Assembly (NCBI GenBank): GCA_029212785.1 | Contig: JARGOG010000020.1 | Location: 1-64,000, forward strand | DNA length: 64,000 bases | Direction of reading: 5' to 3' | From: Thalassobaculaceae bacterium | GTDB taxonomy: Bacteria > Pseudomonadota > Alphaproteobacteria > Thalassobaculales > Thalassobaculaceae | Shown: positions 7,509-15,459 of the stretch, one piece after another | How the letters are laid out: each line of letters begins with the position of its first letter | How positions within the stretch are numbered: the stretch's first letter is position 1 | The notes under the pieces: model-generated | What the model was told of the DNA's origin: nothing | The model's input: the letters and a program-made list of their open reading frames with translations, nothing else | Database searches by the model: none | Position numbers and translations under genes: made by a program

Positions 7509-8855
7509 ATGACCGTTTTCAATAAGGGCGTCTCACGCCGCTCGCTGATGAAGGGGGGCGTGGCACTGACAGCCGGCCTCGCCGCGCCGCACTTCTTTAC
7601 GAAAGGCGCGTATGCCTATCTGAACGAACCCAAGGGCGGCAGCGTCACCCTCGGCTTCAACGTGCCGCAGTCCGGCGCCTATGCCGACGAGGGTGCGGAC
7701 GAACTTCGCGCCTACCAGCTCGCCGTCAAGCACATCAACGGCGAGGGTGACGGCGGCATGCTGAACACCTTCACGTCCAAGGCGCTGAAGGGCAATGGCA
7801 TCCTCGGCAAGAAGGTCGAGTACGTCACGGGCGACACCCAGACCAAGTCCGACGCCGCCCGTGCCTCCGCCAAGCGGATGATCGAAAAGGACGGCGTCGT
7901 GATGGTGACCGGTGGTTCGTCCTCCGGCGTGGCCATCGCGGTGCAGTCGCTGTGCCAGGAAGCCGGCATCATCTTCATGGCCGGTCTGACGCACTCCAAC
8001 GACACCACCGGCAAGGACCGCCGTGCCAACGGCTTCCGTCACTTCTTCAACGCCTATCAGTCCGGTGCCGCCCTGGCTCCGGTGCTCGAGGCGAATTATG
8101 GCAAGGACCGCAAGGCCTACCACCTGACGGCCGACTACACCTGGGGCTGGACCCAGGAAGAGTCGATCGCCAATGCGACCGAGGCCCTTGGCTGGCAGAC
8201 CGTGAACAAGGTCCGCACGCCGCTCGGCGCCGGTGACTTCTCGCAGTACATCACGCCGGTGCTGAATTCCGGCGCCGACGTGCTGATCCTGAACCACTAC
8301 GGCAAGGACATGGTCAACTCGCTGACCCAGGCCGTGCAGTTCGGCCTGCGTGACAAGCAGGTCAACGGCAAGGACTTCGTCATCGTTGTGCCGCTCTACA
8401 GCCGTCTGATGGCTCAGGGTGCCGGCGAGAACGTGAAGGGGATCTTCGGGTCGACCAACTGGCACTGGTCGCTGAGCGACGAGGGCTCCCAGGCCTTCGT
8501 GAAGTCGTTCGGCGCCGAGTACGGCTTCCCGCCGTCCCAGGCCGCTCATACCTGCTATGTGCAGACCCTGCTCTATGCCGACGCGGCCGAGCGGGCGGGC
8601 ACCTTCGCTCCCTGCGATCTCGGCAAGGCCCTTGAGGGCTTCGAGTTCGATGGCATGGGCAACGGTCCGACCCTGTACCGCGCCGACGATCACCAGTGCT
8701 TCAAGAAGGTGCTGGTCGTGAAGGGTAAGGAGAACCCGTCCTCGCAGTTCGACCTTCTGGAAGTCGTCCAGGAAGTCCCGCGCGAGCAGGTCACCTACGA
8801 CGCGAACATCCCGCAGTTCGCCGGCAGCCTCGGCAGCTGCAACAACGGCGCCTGA
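7509..8855 (+). CDS. Liv-type ABC transporter substrate-binding protein
   Basis: 448 residues from ATG 7509, preceded by GGGAGGAA; the frame is open further upstream but lacks a ribosome-binding site there. The N-terminus has a twin-arginine signal (SRRSLMKGG) followed by a hydrophobic stretch ending near residue 36, so it is probably exported folded by Tat. The mature part is a type I periplasmic-binding fold like LivJ (TLGFNVPQSGAYADEGADEL near the start, then DTQTKSD and GGSSSGVAIA). It is first in an SBP-livHMGF operon. Branched-chain amino acids, amides or short organic acids are all possible ligands. The adjacent ScfR-type regulator hints at an organic-acid link. Confidence 0.9.
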   Translation: MTVFNKGVSRRSLMKGGVALTAGLAAPHFFTKGAYAYLNEPKGGSVTLGFNVPQSGAYADEGADELRAYQLAVKHINGEGDGGMLNTFTSKALKGNGILGKKVEYVTGDTQTKSDAARASAKRMIEKDGVVMVTGGSSSGVAIAVQSLCQEAGIIFMAGLTHSNDTTGKDRRANGFRHFFNAYQSGAALAPVLEANYGKDRKAYHLTADYTWGWTQEESIANATEALGWQTVNKVRTPLGAGDFSQYITPVLNSGADVLILNHYGKDMVNSLTQAVQFGLRDKQVNGKDFVIVVPLYSRLMAQGAGENVKGIFGSTNWHWSLSDEGSQAFVKSFGAEYGFPPSQAAHTCYVQTLLYADAAERAGTFAPCDLGKALEGFEFDGMGNGPTLYRADDHQCFKKVLVVKGKENPSSQFDLLEVVQEVPREQVTYDANIPQFAGSLGSCNNGA

Positions 8856-8903
8856 TCCGGCTCGGCGTCCGGAGCGAGACTGCGCCGAGATACGATGACA
8901 CAA

Positions 8904-8929
8904 CGGGGGCTCCCGCAAGGGGGCCCCCG
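8904..8929 (+). terminator. strong GCAA-tetraloop hairpin after the binding-protein gene
   Basis: CGGGGGCTCCC, loop GCAA, GGGGGCCCCCG: an 11-bp stem with one G-U pair and a GNRA loop, 48 bases after the stop codon. No T-run follows, so it is probably not a full terminator. In similar importer operons such hairpins protect the 3' end of the binding-protein message or cause partial termination, so that more binding protein than permease is made. Confidence 0.7.
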
Positions 8930-9024
8930 ACTTGCCCGTTCCGGCACCGTTCACCCCATGGTCGAACAGGGTCGGGACCCGCATACTTCTAGCAATCCTG
9001 CATACCCGGAGGGGGGACTGCGTC

Positions 9025-10041
9025 ATGGACGCGATCGTTCTGCAATTCCTGGACGGGCTCGCGAAGGGCGGCAACTACGCGTTGATCGCCCTTGGGCTGA
9101 CCCTGATCTTCGGCACACTCGGCGTCGTGAACTTCGCCCATGGGGCGCTGTTCATGCTCGGAGCCTTCTGTGCCGTGACTGTCCAGAAGCTGCTGACGCT
9201 GTCGGAAAGGGTGAAGGACGAGAGCATCACCTTCTTCGACGCCTACAAGGAGATTCCCTATCTGGAGACGTGGTTCGGTGACACCGGACACATGCTCATC
9301 GACTATTCGGTGCCGATATCGCTGCTCGCCGCCATACCGGTCATGCTTCTGATCGGACTGGCCATGGAGCGCGGCCTGATCCGGTTCTTCTACCACCGCT
9401 CCCACGCCGAACAGATCCTCGTGACCTTCGGCCTCGCGATCGTACTGCAGGAACTGGTTAAGGCGCAGTTCGGCGCCAACCCGATCCCCACACCGGCCCC
9501 CGAAGTCGTCGCCGGCAGCCTGGATATCGGCGTCTGGTTCAACGTCGAGGGAAGCATCGTCTACCCGTATTGGCGCCTGATCTATCTCGCCTTTTCGACC
9601 GTGGTCATTTCCGCGGTGTTCGCCTTCCTGCAGTTCACCACTTTCGGCATGGTCGTGCGCGCCGGTATGCAGGACCGGGAGACGGTCGGGCTGCTTGGGA
9701 TCAACGTCCAGCGACGCTTCACCATCGTCTTCGGGATCGCGGTGATCGTCGCCGGTCTGGCGGGCGTGATGTACACGCCGATCCAGTCGCCCGACTACCA
9801 CATGGGCATGGATTTCCTGGTGCTGTCCTTCGTGGTCGTCGTCGTCGGCGGCATGGGCTCGCTTCCGGGCGCCGTCCTCGCCGGCTTCCTGCTCGGCGTC
9901 TTGCAGTCCTTCGCCTCGATGAACGAGGTGAAGTCCATCATTCCCGGCATTGACCAGGTCATCATCTACCTCGTCGCCGTGATCGTTCTACAAGTCCGTC
10001 CTCGTGGCCTGCTGGGTCGCAAGGGCGTGATGGAGGGTTAA
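9025..10041 (+). CDS. livH: Liv-type ABC transporter permease LivH
   Basis: 338 residues from ATG 9025, preceded by GGAGGGGGG. It is a polytopic inner-membrane protein with the LivH pattern GGNYALIALGLTLIFG...VNFAHGALFMLGAF at the N-terminus and the conserved GGMGSLPGAVLAGFLLG near residue 275. Compared with typical LivH (about 300 residues) it carries an insert of about 35 residues (roughly 60-95, rich in charged and aromatic residues) between early membrane spans. It pairs with LivM to form the pore and is three bases from livM. Confidence 0.93.
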   Translation: MDAIVLQFLDGLAKGGNYALIALGLTLIFGTLGVVNFAHGALFMLGAFCAVTVQKLLTLSERVKDESITFFDAYKEIPYLETWFGDTGHMLIDYSVPISLLAAIPVMLLIGLAMERGLIRFFYHRSHAEQILVTFGLAIVLQELVKAQFGANPIPTPAPEVVAGSLDIGVWFNVEGSIVYPYWRLIYLAFSTVVISAVFAFLQFTTFGMVVRAGMQDRETVGLLGINVQRRFTIVFGIAVIVAGLAGVMYTPIQSPDYHMGMDFLVLSFVVVVVGGMGSLPGAVLAGFLLGVLQSFASMNEVKSIIPGIDQVIIYLVAVIVLQVRPRGLLGRKGVMEG

Positions 10042-10044
10042 CCG

Positions 10045-11202
10045 ATGGCCCCGACCGTGTCCGCAATCGGTGGCAGTGCCCGCACCGACTTCATCTTCAT
10101 GATGCTGTTCGCCGCCGCCGTCCTGACCGCCCCGTTCTGGGCGAGCTTCATCGGCGCCGGCTACCCCGATCTGCTGCAGAAATGGGCGATCTACGGCCTG
10201 TTCGCGATCGGCTTCAACATTCTGTTCGGCCTCACCGGCTATCTGTCCTTCGGCCATGCGGCGTTTCTCGGCATCGGCTCTTACGCCGCCGTGTGGTCGT
10301 TCAAGCTGCTGACCATGAATGTATTGCCGGCGATCGCCTTCGCGATCCTGTTTTCGGCTCTGTTCGCGCTGGCGATCGGCTATATCAGCCTGCGGCGAAC
10401 CGGCATCTACTTCTCGATCCTGACCCTGGCTTTCGCCCAGATGTCGTACAACCTCGCCTATTCGGTCCTCACGCCGATCACCAACGGCGAGACCGGTCTC
10501 AAGGTGATCCCGACCGACCCTCGGATCCTTGAGGAACTGGCCGGGGTACGGAACACGGCGGTGGCACCGACCACTTCGCTGTTCGGCGTCGAGATGACCG
10601 GGTATCCGGGCTTCTACTTCTGCGCGGTGATCCTGATCATCGGCTTCTTCATCGCCATGAAGATCGCGCGGTCGCCCTTCGGCACCATGCTCAAGGCGAT
10701 CAAGTCGAACCAGACGCGGATGAACTACACCGGGTTCAACACTCGCCCTTATACGCTGGCCGCCTTCGTGATCTCCGGCATGTATGCCGGTATGGCAGGC
10801 GCCCTGCTGGCATCGACCGACCCGCTCGCCGGGGCGGAGCGCATGCAGTGGACCGCGTCCGGCGAGGTGGTGCTGATGACCATTCTCGGCGGTGCGGGGA
10901 CGCTGCTCGGCCCGGTTCTCGGCGCCGCGGTGATCAAGTATTTCGAGAACATCTTCTCGGCCTTCAACGAGCAGGTGCTCAACGCCATGTTCTCCTTCCT
11001 GCCGGAGGTACTGAAGGAAGGCGCCGTGGCAGTCGCGGGTCTGTTCGTCGGCGAAGGCTGGCACCTGACCCTCGGCGTGGTCTTCATGCTGATCGTCATC
11101 TTCCTGCCCGGCGGGATCATGGAAGGCATCCGCCGGGTGCATAAGCTGTTCAAACGCTCCGACGGCTCGTCCCGTTCGGGCGCCGCCGCCGAATCTGCCT
11201 GA
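10045..11202 (+). CDS. livM: Liv-type ABC transporter permease LivM
   Basis: 385 residues, polytopic. It has the LivM signature region [21 protein letters not shown] near residue 65 and [17 protein letters not shown] near 280. It is the partner of the LivH protein encoded three bases upstream, forming the heterodimeric membrane channel. The length is slightly over the usual 320-360, with a C-terminal extension of positively charged residues. The start is supported by GGAGGG upstream of ATG 10045. The substrate is set by the binding protein, which is not identified. Confidence 0.93.
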   Translation: MAPTVSAIGGSARTDFIFMMLFAAAVLTAPFWASFIGAGYPDLLQKWAIYGLFAIGFNILFGLTGYLSFGHAAFLGIGSYAAVWSFKLLTMNVLPAIAFAILFSALFALAIGYISLRRTGIYFSILTLAFAQMSYNLAYSVLTPITNGETGLKVIPTDPRILEELAGVRNTAVAPTTSLFGVEMTGYPGFYFCAVILIIGFFIAMKIARSPFGTMLKAIKSNQTRMNYTGFNTRPYTLAAFVISGMYAGMAGALLASTDPLAGAERMQWTASGEVVLMTILGGAGTLLGPVLGAAVIKYFENIFSAFNEQVLNAMFSFLPEVLKEGAVAVAGLFVGEGWHLTLGVVFMLIVIFLPGGIMEGIRRVHKLFKRSDGSSRSGAAAESA

Positions 11203-11216
11203 GGGAGAGCGGGACC

Positions 11217-11972
11217 ATGTCGATCCTTACCGTCCAGGGCGTGAATAAATCCTTCGCCGGCCTGAAGGCGCTCAACCAAGTCAATCTCAAGGTCGAGCAG
11301 GGCCATGTCCACGCCATCATCGGCCCCAACGGCGCCGGCAAATCGACGCTGCTGAACTGCTTCGTCGGCCGACTGGAACCGGATACAGGCACCGTCATGT
11401 TCGACGGCAACTCGCTGCTGAACCGCCGGCCGCACGAGATCAACCAGCTCGGCGTCGCCCGGGTGTTCCAGACCCCGGAGATCTTCCCGGACCTCTCCCT
11501 GCTGGAGAACGTGATGATCCCGGCCTTCGCCCATCGTGACGGCGCGTTCAAGCTGAACTGGCTGCCGCGCATCGATGGCGAGGCGGAAATCCGCGACAAG
11601 GCCGAGCACATTCTCGAAGATGTCGGCCTCGCCGACAACCGATCCGACCATGCCGGAGCGCTGTCGCGCGGCGACAAGCGGCGCCTGGAGCTCGCCATGT
11701 GTTTGGTCCAGGAACCGCGCTTGCTGCTGCTCGACGAACCGACAGCCGGCATGTCGCGGGCCGATACCAACAGCACCATCGACCTGCTGAAGCGGATCGG
11801 CGAGCGCGGGATCACCAAGATCGTGATCGAGCACGACATGCATGTCGTGTTCTCGCTGGCCCACAGGGTCTCCGTCCTGGCCCAGGGCACCGTTATCGCC
11901 GAGGGCACACCGGAGGAGATCCGGGCCAACCCCAAGGTGCAGGAAGCCTATCTGGGCGGCGCCCACCTGTAG
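11217..11972 (+). CDS. livG: Liv-type ABC transporter ATP-binding protein LivG
   Basis: 251 residues. Walker A GPNGAGKST is near residue 38 and Walker B LLLLDEPTAG near 172. The signature region reads LSRGDKRRLELA rather than the usual LSxGQ(Q/R)R, a modest departure in the ABC signature. The length and the extended helical region after Walker A fit LivG. It energises the LivHM channel together with LivF. The ribosome-binding site GGGAGAG precedes ATG 11217, and livF follows 20 bases later. Confidence 0.93.
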   Translation: MSILTVQGVNKSFAGLKALNQVNLKVEQGHVHAIIGPNGAGKSTLLNCFVGRLEPDTGTVMFDGNSLLNRRPHEINQLGVARVFQTPEIFPDLSLLENVMIPAFAHRDGAFKLNWLPRIDGEAEIRDKAEHILEDVGLADNRSDHAGALSRGDKRRLELAMCLVQEPRLLLLDEPTAGMSRADTNSTIDLLKRIGERGITKIVIEHDMHVVFSLAHRVSVLAQGTVIAEGTPEEIRANPKVQEAYLGGAHL

Positions 11973-11992
11973 TCTCGAGAGAGGGCCAAGAG

Positions 11993-12742
11993 ATGAACGC
12001 CACAGCCACTGCCTATCAGGCGCCCGCCGCCGGCAGCGACGCCTTCTTCCGGGTGCAGGATATCCACGCCTATTACGGCGAGTCCTACATCGTTCAGGGC
12101 GTGTCCTTCGACGTGCAGGAACAGGACATCGTCGCCCTGCTGGGGCGCAACGGGGCCGGCAAGACCTCGACCCTGCGCACCATCGCCCGGACCGAGACGC
12201 CGGCCCTGCACCGCGGCGAAATGTGGCTGCACGGCGAGCCGCTGCATGCCATGAAATCCTTCGAGGCGGCCCGCTCCGGCATCCAGCTCGTGCCCGAGGA
12301 CCGGCGCATCATCCCCGGCCTGACGGTCGAGGAGAACCTGCTGCTGTCCCAGGTGGAGGAGCCGATCGGCTGGCCGCTCGAGCGGATCTACGGGCACTTC
12401 CCGCGTCTCGCCGAGCGCCGGCGTCAGGAAGCGATCACCATGTCCGGCGGCGAGCAGCAAATGCTGGCGGTCGCCCGTGCGCTGGCCCGGGACCTCAAGC
12501 TGCTGCTGCTCGACGAGCCGTATGAAGGGCTGGCGCCGACGATCGTCAAGGAGATCGAGAACATCCTGCAGAGCGTGAAGGAACTCGGCATCACGACAAT
12601 CATCGTCGAGCAGAACGCCATTGCCGCCCTCAATCTGGCGAACCGGGCGCTGATCCTCGACATGGGGCAGATCGTGTTCGACGGCTCCGCCCAGGAAGTG
12701 CTCGACAACGACGACCTGCGCCACGAGTACCTGGCGATCTGA
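11993..12742 (+). CDS. livF: Liv-type ABC transporter ATP-binding protein LivF
   Basis: 249 residues from ATG 11993. A much longer open frame starts inside livG but lacks a credible start. Walker A GRNGAGKTS, signature MSGGEQQML and Walker B LLLLDEPYEGL are intact. The N-terminus is about 15 residues longer than usual LivF. It is the last gene of the importer operon and forms the ATPase heterodimer with LivG. A weak GC-rich inverted repeat at about 12756-12779 follows, but without a clear T-run. Confidence 0.93.
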   Translation: MNATATAYQAPAAGSDAFFRVQDIHAYYGESYIVQGVSFDVQEQDIVALLGRNGAGKTSTLRTIARTETPALHRGEMWLHGEPLHAMKSFEAARSGIQLVPEDRRIIPGLTVEENLLLSQVEEPIGWPLERIYGHFPRLAERRRQEAITMSGGEQQMLAVARALARDLKLLLLDEPYEGLAPTIVKEIENILQSVKELGITTIIVEQNAIAALNLANRALILDMGQIVFDGSAQEVLDNDDLRHEYLAI

Positions 12743-12824
12743 GGCATCTCCCCTCCCCCGACAATCTCCGGTATCGGGGCCTTGGCGACGCCGCTCCGGG
12801 CCCCATATCTTGAGTTGCAGATGC

Positions 12825-12834
12825 TTGTATACAA
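12825..12834. promoter_or_regulatory. palindrome TTGTATACAA (GntR-like operator)
   Basis: A perfect 10-base palindrome 24 bases before the start of the MBL-fold gene, in an AT-rich patch (followed by AAAAAA). TTGTATACAA fits the core GTnnAC pattern known for FadR/UxuR-type GntR regulators. Its position just before the start codon suggests a repressor site. No GntR gene is in the window. Confidence 0.4.
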
Positions 12835-12857
12835 AAAAATCTATGGGGAGGTATGAC

Positions 12858-13835
12858 ATGCGAATTCACAGTCTCACGGCGGCCTGTGCCGCTATCGCTC
12901 TTACCGCGACCGTGACCGTCGCGGCCTCAGCCAGTGCCCAGACCGTGAAGATCACGCCGCTGGGCAGCCATGATGGCGAGTTCTGCCCGTTCGACCGGGC
13001 GATGATCTTCGAGGACCCGGATGGCACCCGCATCCTGTACGACGCCGGACGCACCGTCGCCGGCGCCGAGGATGCCCGGCTCGGCAAGATCGACGCCGTC
13101 CTGGTCAGCCATATGCACGGCGATCATGTGGGCGACCGGCACGTGTCGGCGGTCAATGCCGGCGAATGCGGCAAACCGGACGTCACCGTCGTCGATGCCC
13201 CCAACACCAATTCGGTGAACATCGCGCTGGCCAAGGGGGCGGTCATCGTCACCGGCAGCGAGATGCCCAGCTTCTTCGCCGGCAAGCTCAAGGCGCTCGG
13301 CGGCGATCCGGGCAAATCCCAACTCGTGCGCTTCGGGGCCTCGCGCTCGGTCGGCGGGGTGGCGATCACCACCGTACCCGCTGTCCATTCCAACGGCATC
13401 AGCGGCGCCTTCATTGACGGCGATCTCGGCCACATGCTGTCGGCCGCCGGCCTGACCGCCTATGCCGGACCGCCGACCGGCTACGTGCTGACCTTCTCCA
13501 ACGGGCTCGTCGCCTATCTCTCGGGCGACACCGGCGTGACGGCGGAGCAGGAGACCGTGGTCGGCCGCCAGTACAAGGCGAAGCTCGTCGTCATGAACAT
13601 TGGCGATACCTACACCACCGGCCCGACCGAGGCGGCCTATGTGATCAACGAGCTGATCAAGCCGGCCTCGGTGATCCCGTCACACGCCAACGAAGTGGGG
13701 ACCAAGGACGGCAAGGTGATCGCCGGCACCAAGACCGAAACTTTCATCAACGCGGTCTCCGTGCCGGCACATCTGGCCCTGAGCGGCCGGACCATGGAGT
13801 TCGACGGCGCCGGAGCCTGCACATCCGGCTGCTGA
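12858..13835 (+). CDS. exported MBL-fold metallo-hydrolase
   Basis: 325 residues from ATG 12858, preceded by GGGGAGG; earlier in-frame ATGs are less well placed. A Sec signal peptide ends near ASAQ at residue 28. The mature protein is a metallo-beta-lactamase fold with the metal motif SHMHGDHVGD, a later His in VPAVHSNG, Asp in LSGDTGVT and His in IPSHANE. This resembles UlaG/UPF0173-like hydrolases, but it is periplasmic. The substrate is unknown. It follows the Liv operon after 115 bases with its own likely operator, and a terminator hairpin closes the unit. Confidence 0.85.
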   Translation: MRIHSLTAACAAIALTATVTVAASASAQTVKITPLGSHDGEFCPFDRAMIFEDPDGTRILYDAGRTVAGAEDARLGKIDAVLVSHMHGDHVGDRHVSAVNAGECGKPDVTVVDAPNTNSVNIALAKGAVIVTGSEMPSFFAGKLKALGGDPGKSQLVRFGASRSVGGVAITTVPAVHSNGISGAFIDGDLGHMLSAAGLTAYAGPPTGYVLTFSNGLVAYLSGDTGVTAEQETVVGRQYKAKLVVMNIGDTYTTGPTEAAYVINELIKPASVIPSHANEVGTKDGKVIAGTKTETFINAVSVPAHLALSGRTMEFDGAGACTSGC

Positions 13836-13863
13836 TCTCCTGGACGTCGCCTGACCCACACCG

Positions 13864-13897
13864 CGGGCGGTGCGTCGATCGCGCGCCGCCCGTTTCC
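13864..13897 (+). terminator. hairpin terminator after the MBL-fold gene
   Basis: CGGGCGGTGCG (13864-13874), a 7-base loop and CGCGCCGCCCG (13882-13892) form an 11-bp stem with one G-U pair, followed by TTTCC. It lies 28 bases after the stop of the MBL-fold gene. The T-run is short, so efficiency may be partial. Confidence 0.6.
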
Positions 13898-13980
13898 GTC
13901 TCCGCACCCTTGCCATCCCCACGGCGCACCGAATCAGCCATGCTGGGGCGTCACCTACCCCATGTTGGTTGCGCCTCCGC

Positions 13981-14790
13981 ATGCAATGGTTCCTCGACTT
14001 CCTGGCCGGTCCCGTCGGAGCACTGATCGCCTTCATCGACGGCGACAGCGCCCGACAACCGCATAATCACGCCCTTCTCATTCTGGCGATGTTCGCCGGT
14101 TCGGTATTGTTCTGGCATCTGATCCTGTGGCGGGCGATGCACGGCAACCGACGGTTCTGGCGAGCGATCGATTACGTCTGGTATGTCGGCGCGTTTCTGT
14201 CGCTCATCCTCGGCGCCTATCAGACCGAGCGGGACACGGCGGTGACCCGCCTGCAGGCCATGGGGCGGTTGACGGAAATCGAACTCGGCCGCCAGGATTC
14301 GGTCATGGTGTCGCTGGTCATGGAATGCGACCGGCTGATTTCGGCCAGCGATCAGGGGCACGCGGCCACGTCCCGGCTGTTCGACCTCACACTCTGCCGG
14401 GCGGCGGAGCCGATCCTTCCCCAGGCGGAGCGCTATGTCTTCGACCATATCAACGGCGTCGGGTCGCTGTTCTTCGCCGAGACCAAGATGGCCCGGCTCG
14501 GCGCGATCTGCCGCGAGGTGCAGACCGGGTACGAAGCGGCGCGTGTCGACCAGGAGGCCGATGCACGCCTCGCCGAGGAGGAACTGCACACCCTGCTGTA
14601 TTGCGACGACGAAGGGGCCATGCGCGTGCGGTTCGACGAGTTCAAGCGGGTGACGACGGCACAGCAGAGCACCGGTCAGTCACCGTTCGGCGCCGTCGCC
14701 CATCTTTGGCCGCTGCTGCTGTCCTTGGTCGTCGGTCTGCGCATCACCAAGACGACCGCCGAGATCCGTCAGCCCAACCGTCGAGCCTAG
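13981..14790 (+). CDS. hypothetical membrane protein
   Basis: 269 residues from ATG 13981; the frame is open earlier but that stretch is arginine-rich and unlike a protein. Two N-terminal hydrophobic spans (about 25-45 and 60-78) and one near the C-terminus (about 240-255) bracket a soluble domain of about 150 residues with four Cys (MECDR, LCRAAE, AICREV, LLYCDD). The domain could sit in the periplasm. No family is recognised. It has no close operon partner, and the neighbouring PAS gene is convergent. Confidence 0.72.
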   Translation: MQWFLDFLAGPVGALIAFIDGDSARQPHNHALLILAMFAGSVLFWHLILWRAMHGNRRFWRAIDYVWYVGAFLSLILGAYQTERDTAVTRLQAMGRLTEIELGRQDSVMVSLVMECDRLISASDQGHAATSRLFDLTLCRAAEPILPQAERYVFDHINGVGSLFFAETKMARLGAICREVQTGYEAARVDQEADARLAEEELHTLLYCDDEGAMRVRFDEFKRVTTAQQSTGQSPFGAVAHLWPLLLSLVVGLRITKTTAEIRQPNRRA

Positions 14791-14815
14791 GCCTGGCTCG
14801 CCCGGACGTCCGCCC

Positions 14816-15343
14816 CTAGAGGCGACGGGGATCGTCGATGGTCTCGGTGAAGACGATGAAGTGTGTGCAGCCCTGCTCCGGCGTGCCCAAGGGTGCCACG
14901 GCGCGCACCCATTCGCGGTTCGGGATGTCGATACCGACATAGACCAGACGGCCGACGAACAGGCGCGGGCTGGCGGCAAGTGTGCGGTAGTGATCGAGGA
15001 AGACGGATCGGGTCGGTTCAATCAGGTCGGAGACCCATTGCCCGTCGAGCCCCATATTCGCCTTCTTGGCGATGCTGCGGCCATAGATCAGATAGCGGAA
15101 GTCATCCCGCTCCCGATCGACGACCAGCTTGTGCACGAGTCCGATCAGGGGGCCCAGCGCGTCGACCGGCGTAGTCGGTGGAACCATCCCGTCGATAGCA
15201 TGCGTCTGATGCCAGGCCGCCAGCAGCCTCTGCCCCGCCGACCATTCGGAGCAATCGTCCATTGCCAGGATCGACCCGTCTTCCGCACCGGCAGAGTGCG
15301 GCTGCTTTTCCCTGTCATAGGGGTCGAGATAGGTATTGGACAC
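14816..15343 (-). CDS. PAS-fold protein (PAS_5-like)
   Basis: 175 residues from a GTG at 15343, with GAGG eight bases upstream. The sequence fits the stand-alone PAS_5-like proteins frequent in Rhodospirillales: W-x-L-like start (LLAAWHQTH), a central DDFRYLIYGRSIAKKANMGL and a C-terminal strand region RLFVGRLVYVGIDIP. There is no output domain. Such proteins are thought to act as small-ligand or redox sensing modules, but no function is established. Recognition rests on overall pattern, so the family is likely but not certain. Confidence 0.7.
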   Translation of the reverse strand: MSNTYLDPYDREKQPHSAGAEDGSILAMDDCSEWSAGQRLLAAWHQTHAIDGMVPPTTPVDALGPLIGLVHKLVVDRERDDFRYLIYGRSIAKKANMGLDGQWVSDLIEPTRSVFLDHYRTLAASPRLFVGRLVYVGIDIPNREWVRAVAPLGTPEQGCTHFIVFTETIDDPRRL

Positions 15344-15459
15344 AGCCCAGCCTCCGGATAGCCGTTGGACCGCGACGGCTGGATCAATCTACCGGGAAAT
15401 GACCCTTCGGCCGCGGGTTTCCACCTGGACTAAGCAAAATGCGTGCCGACCGGCAAAGG

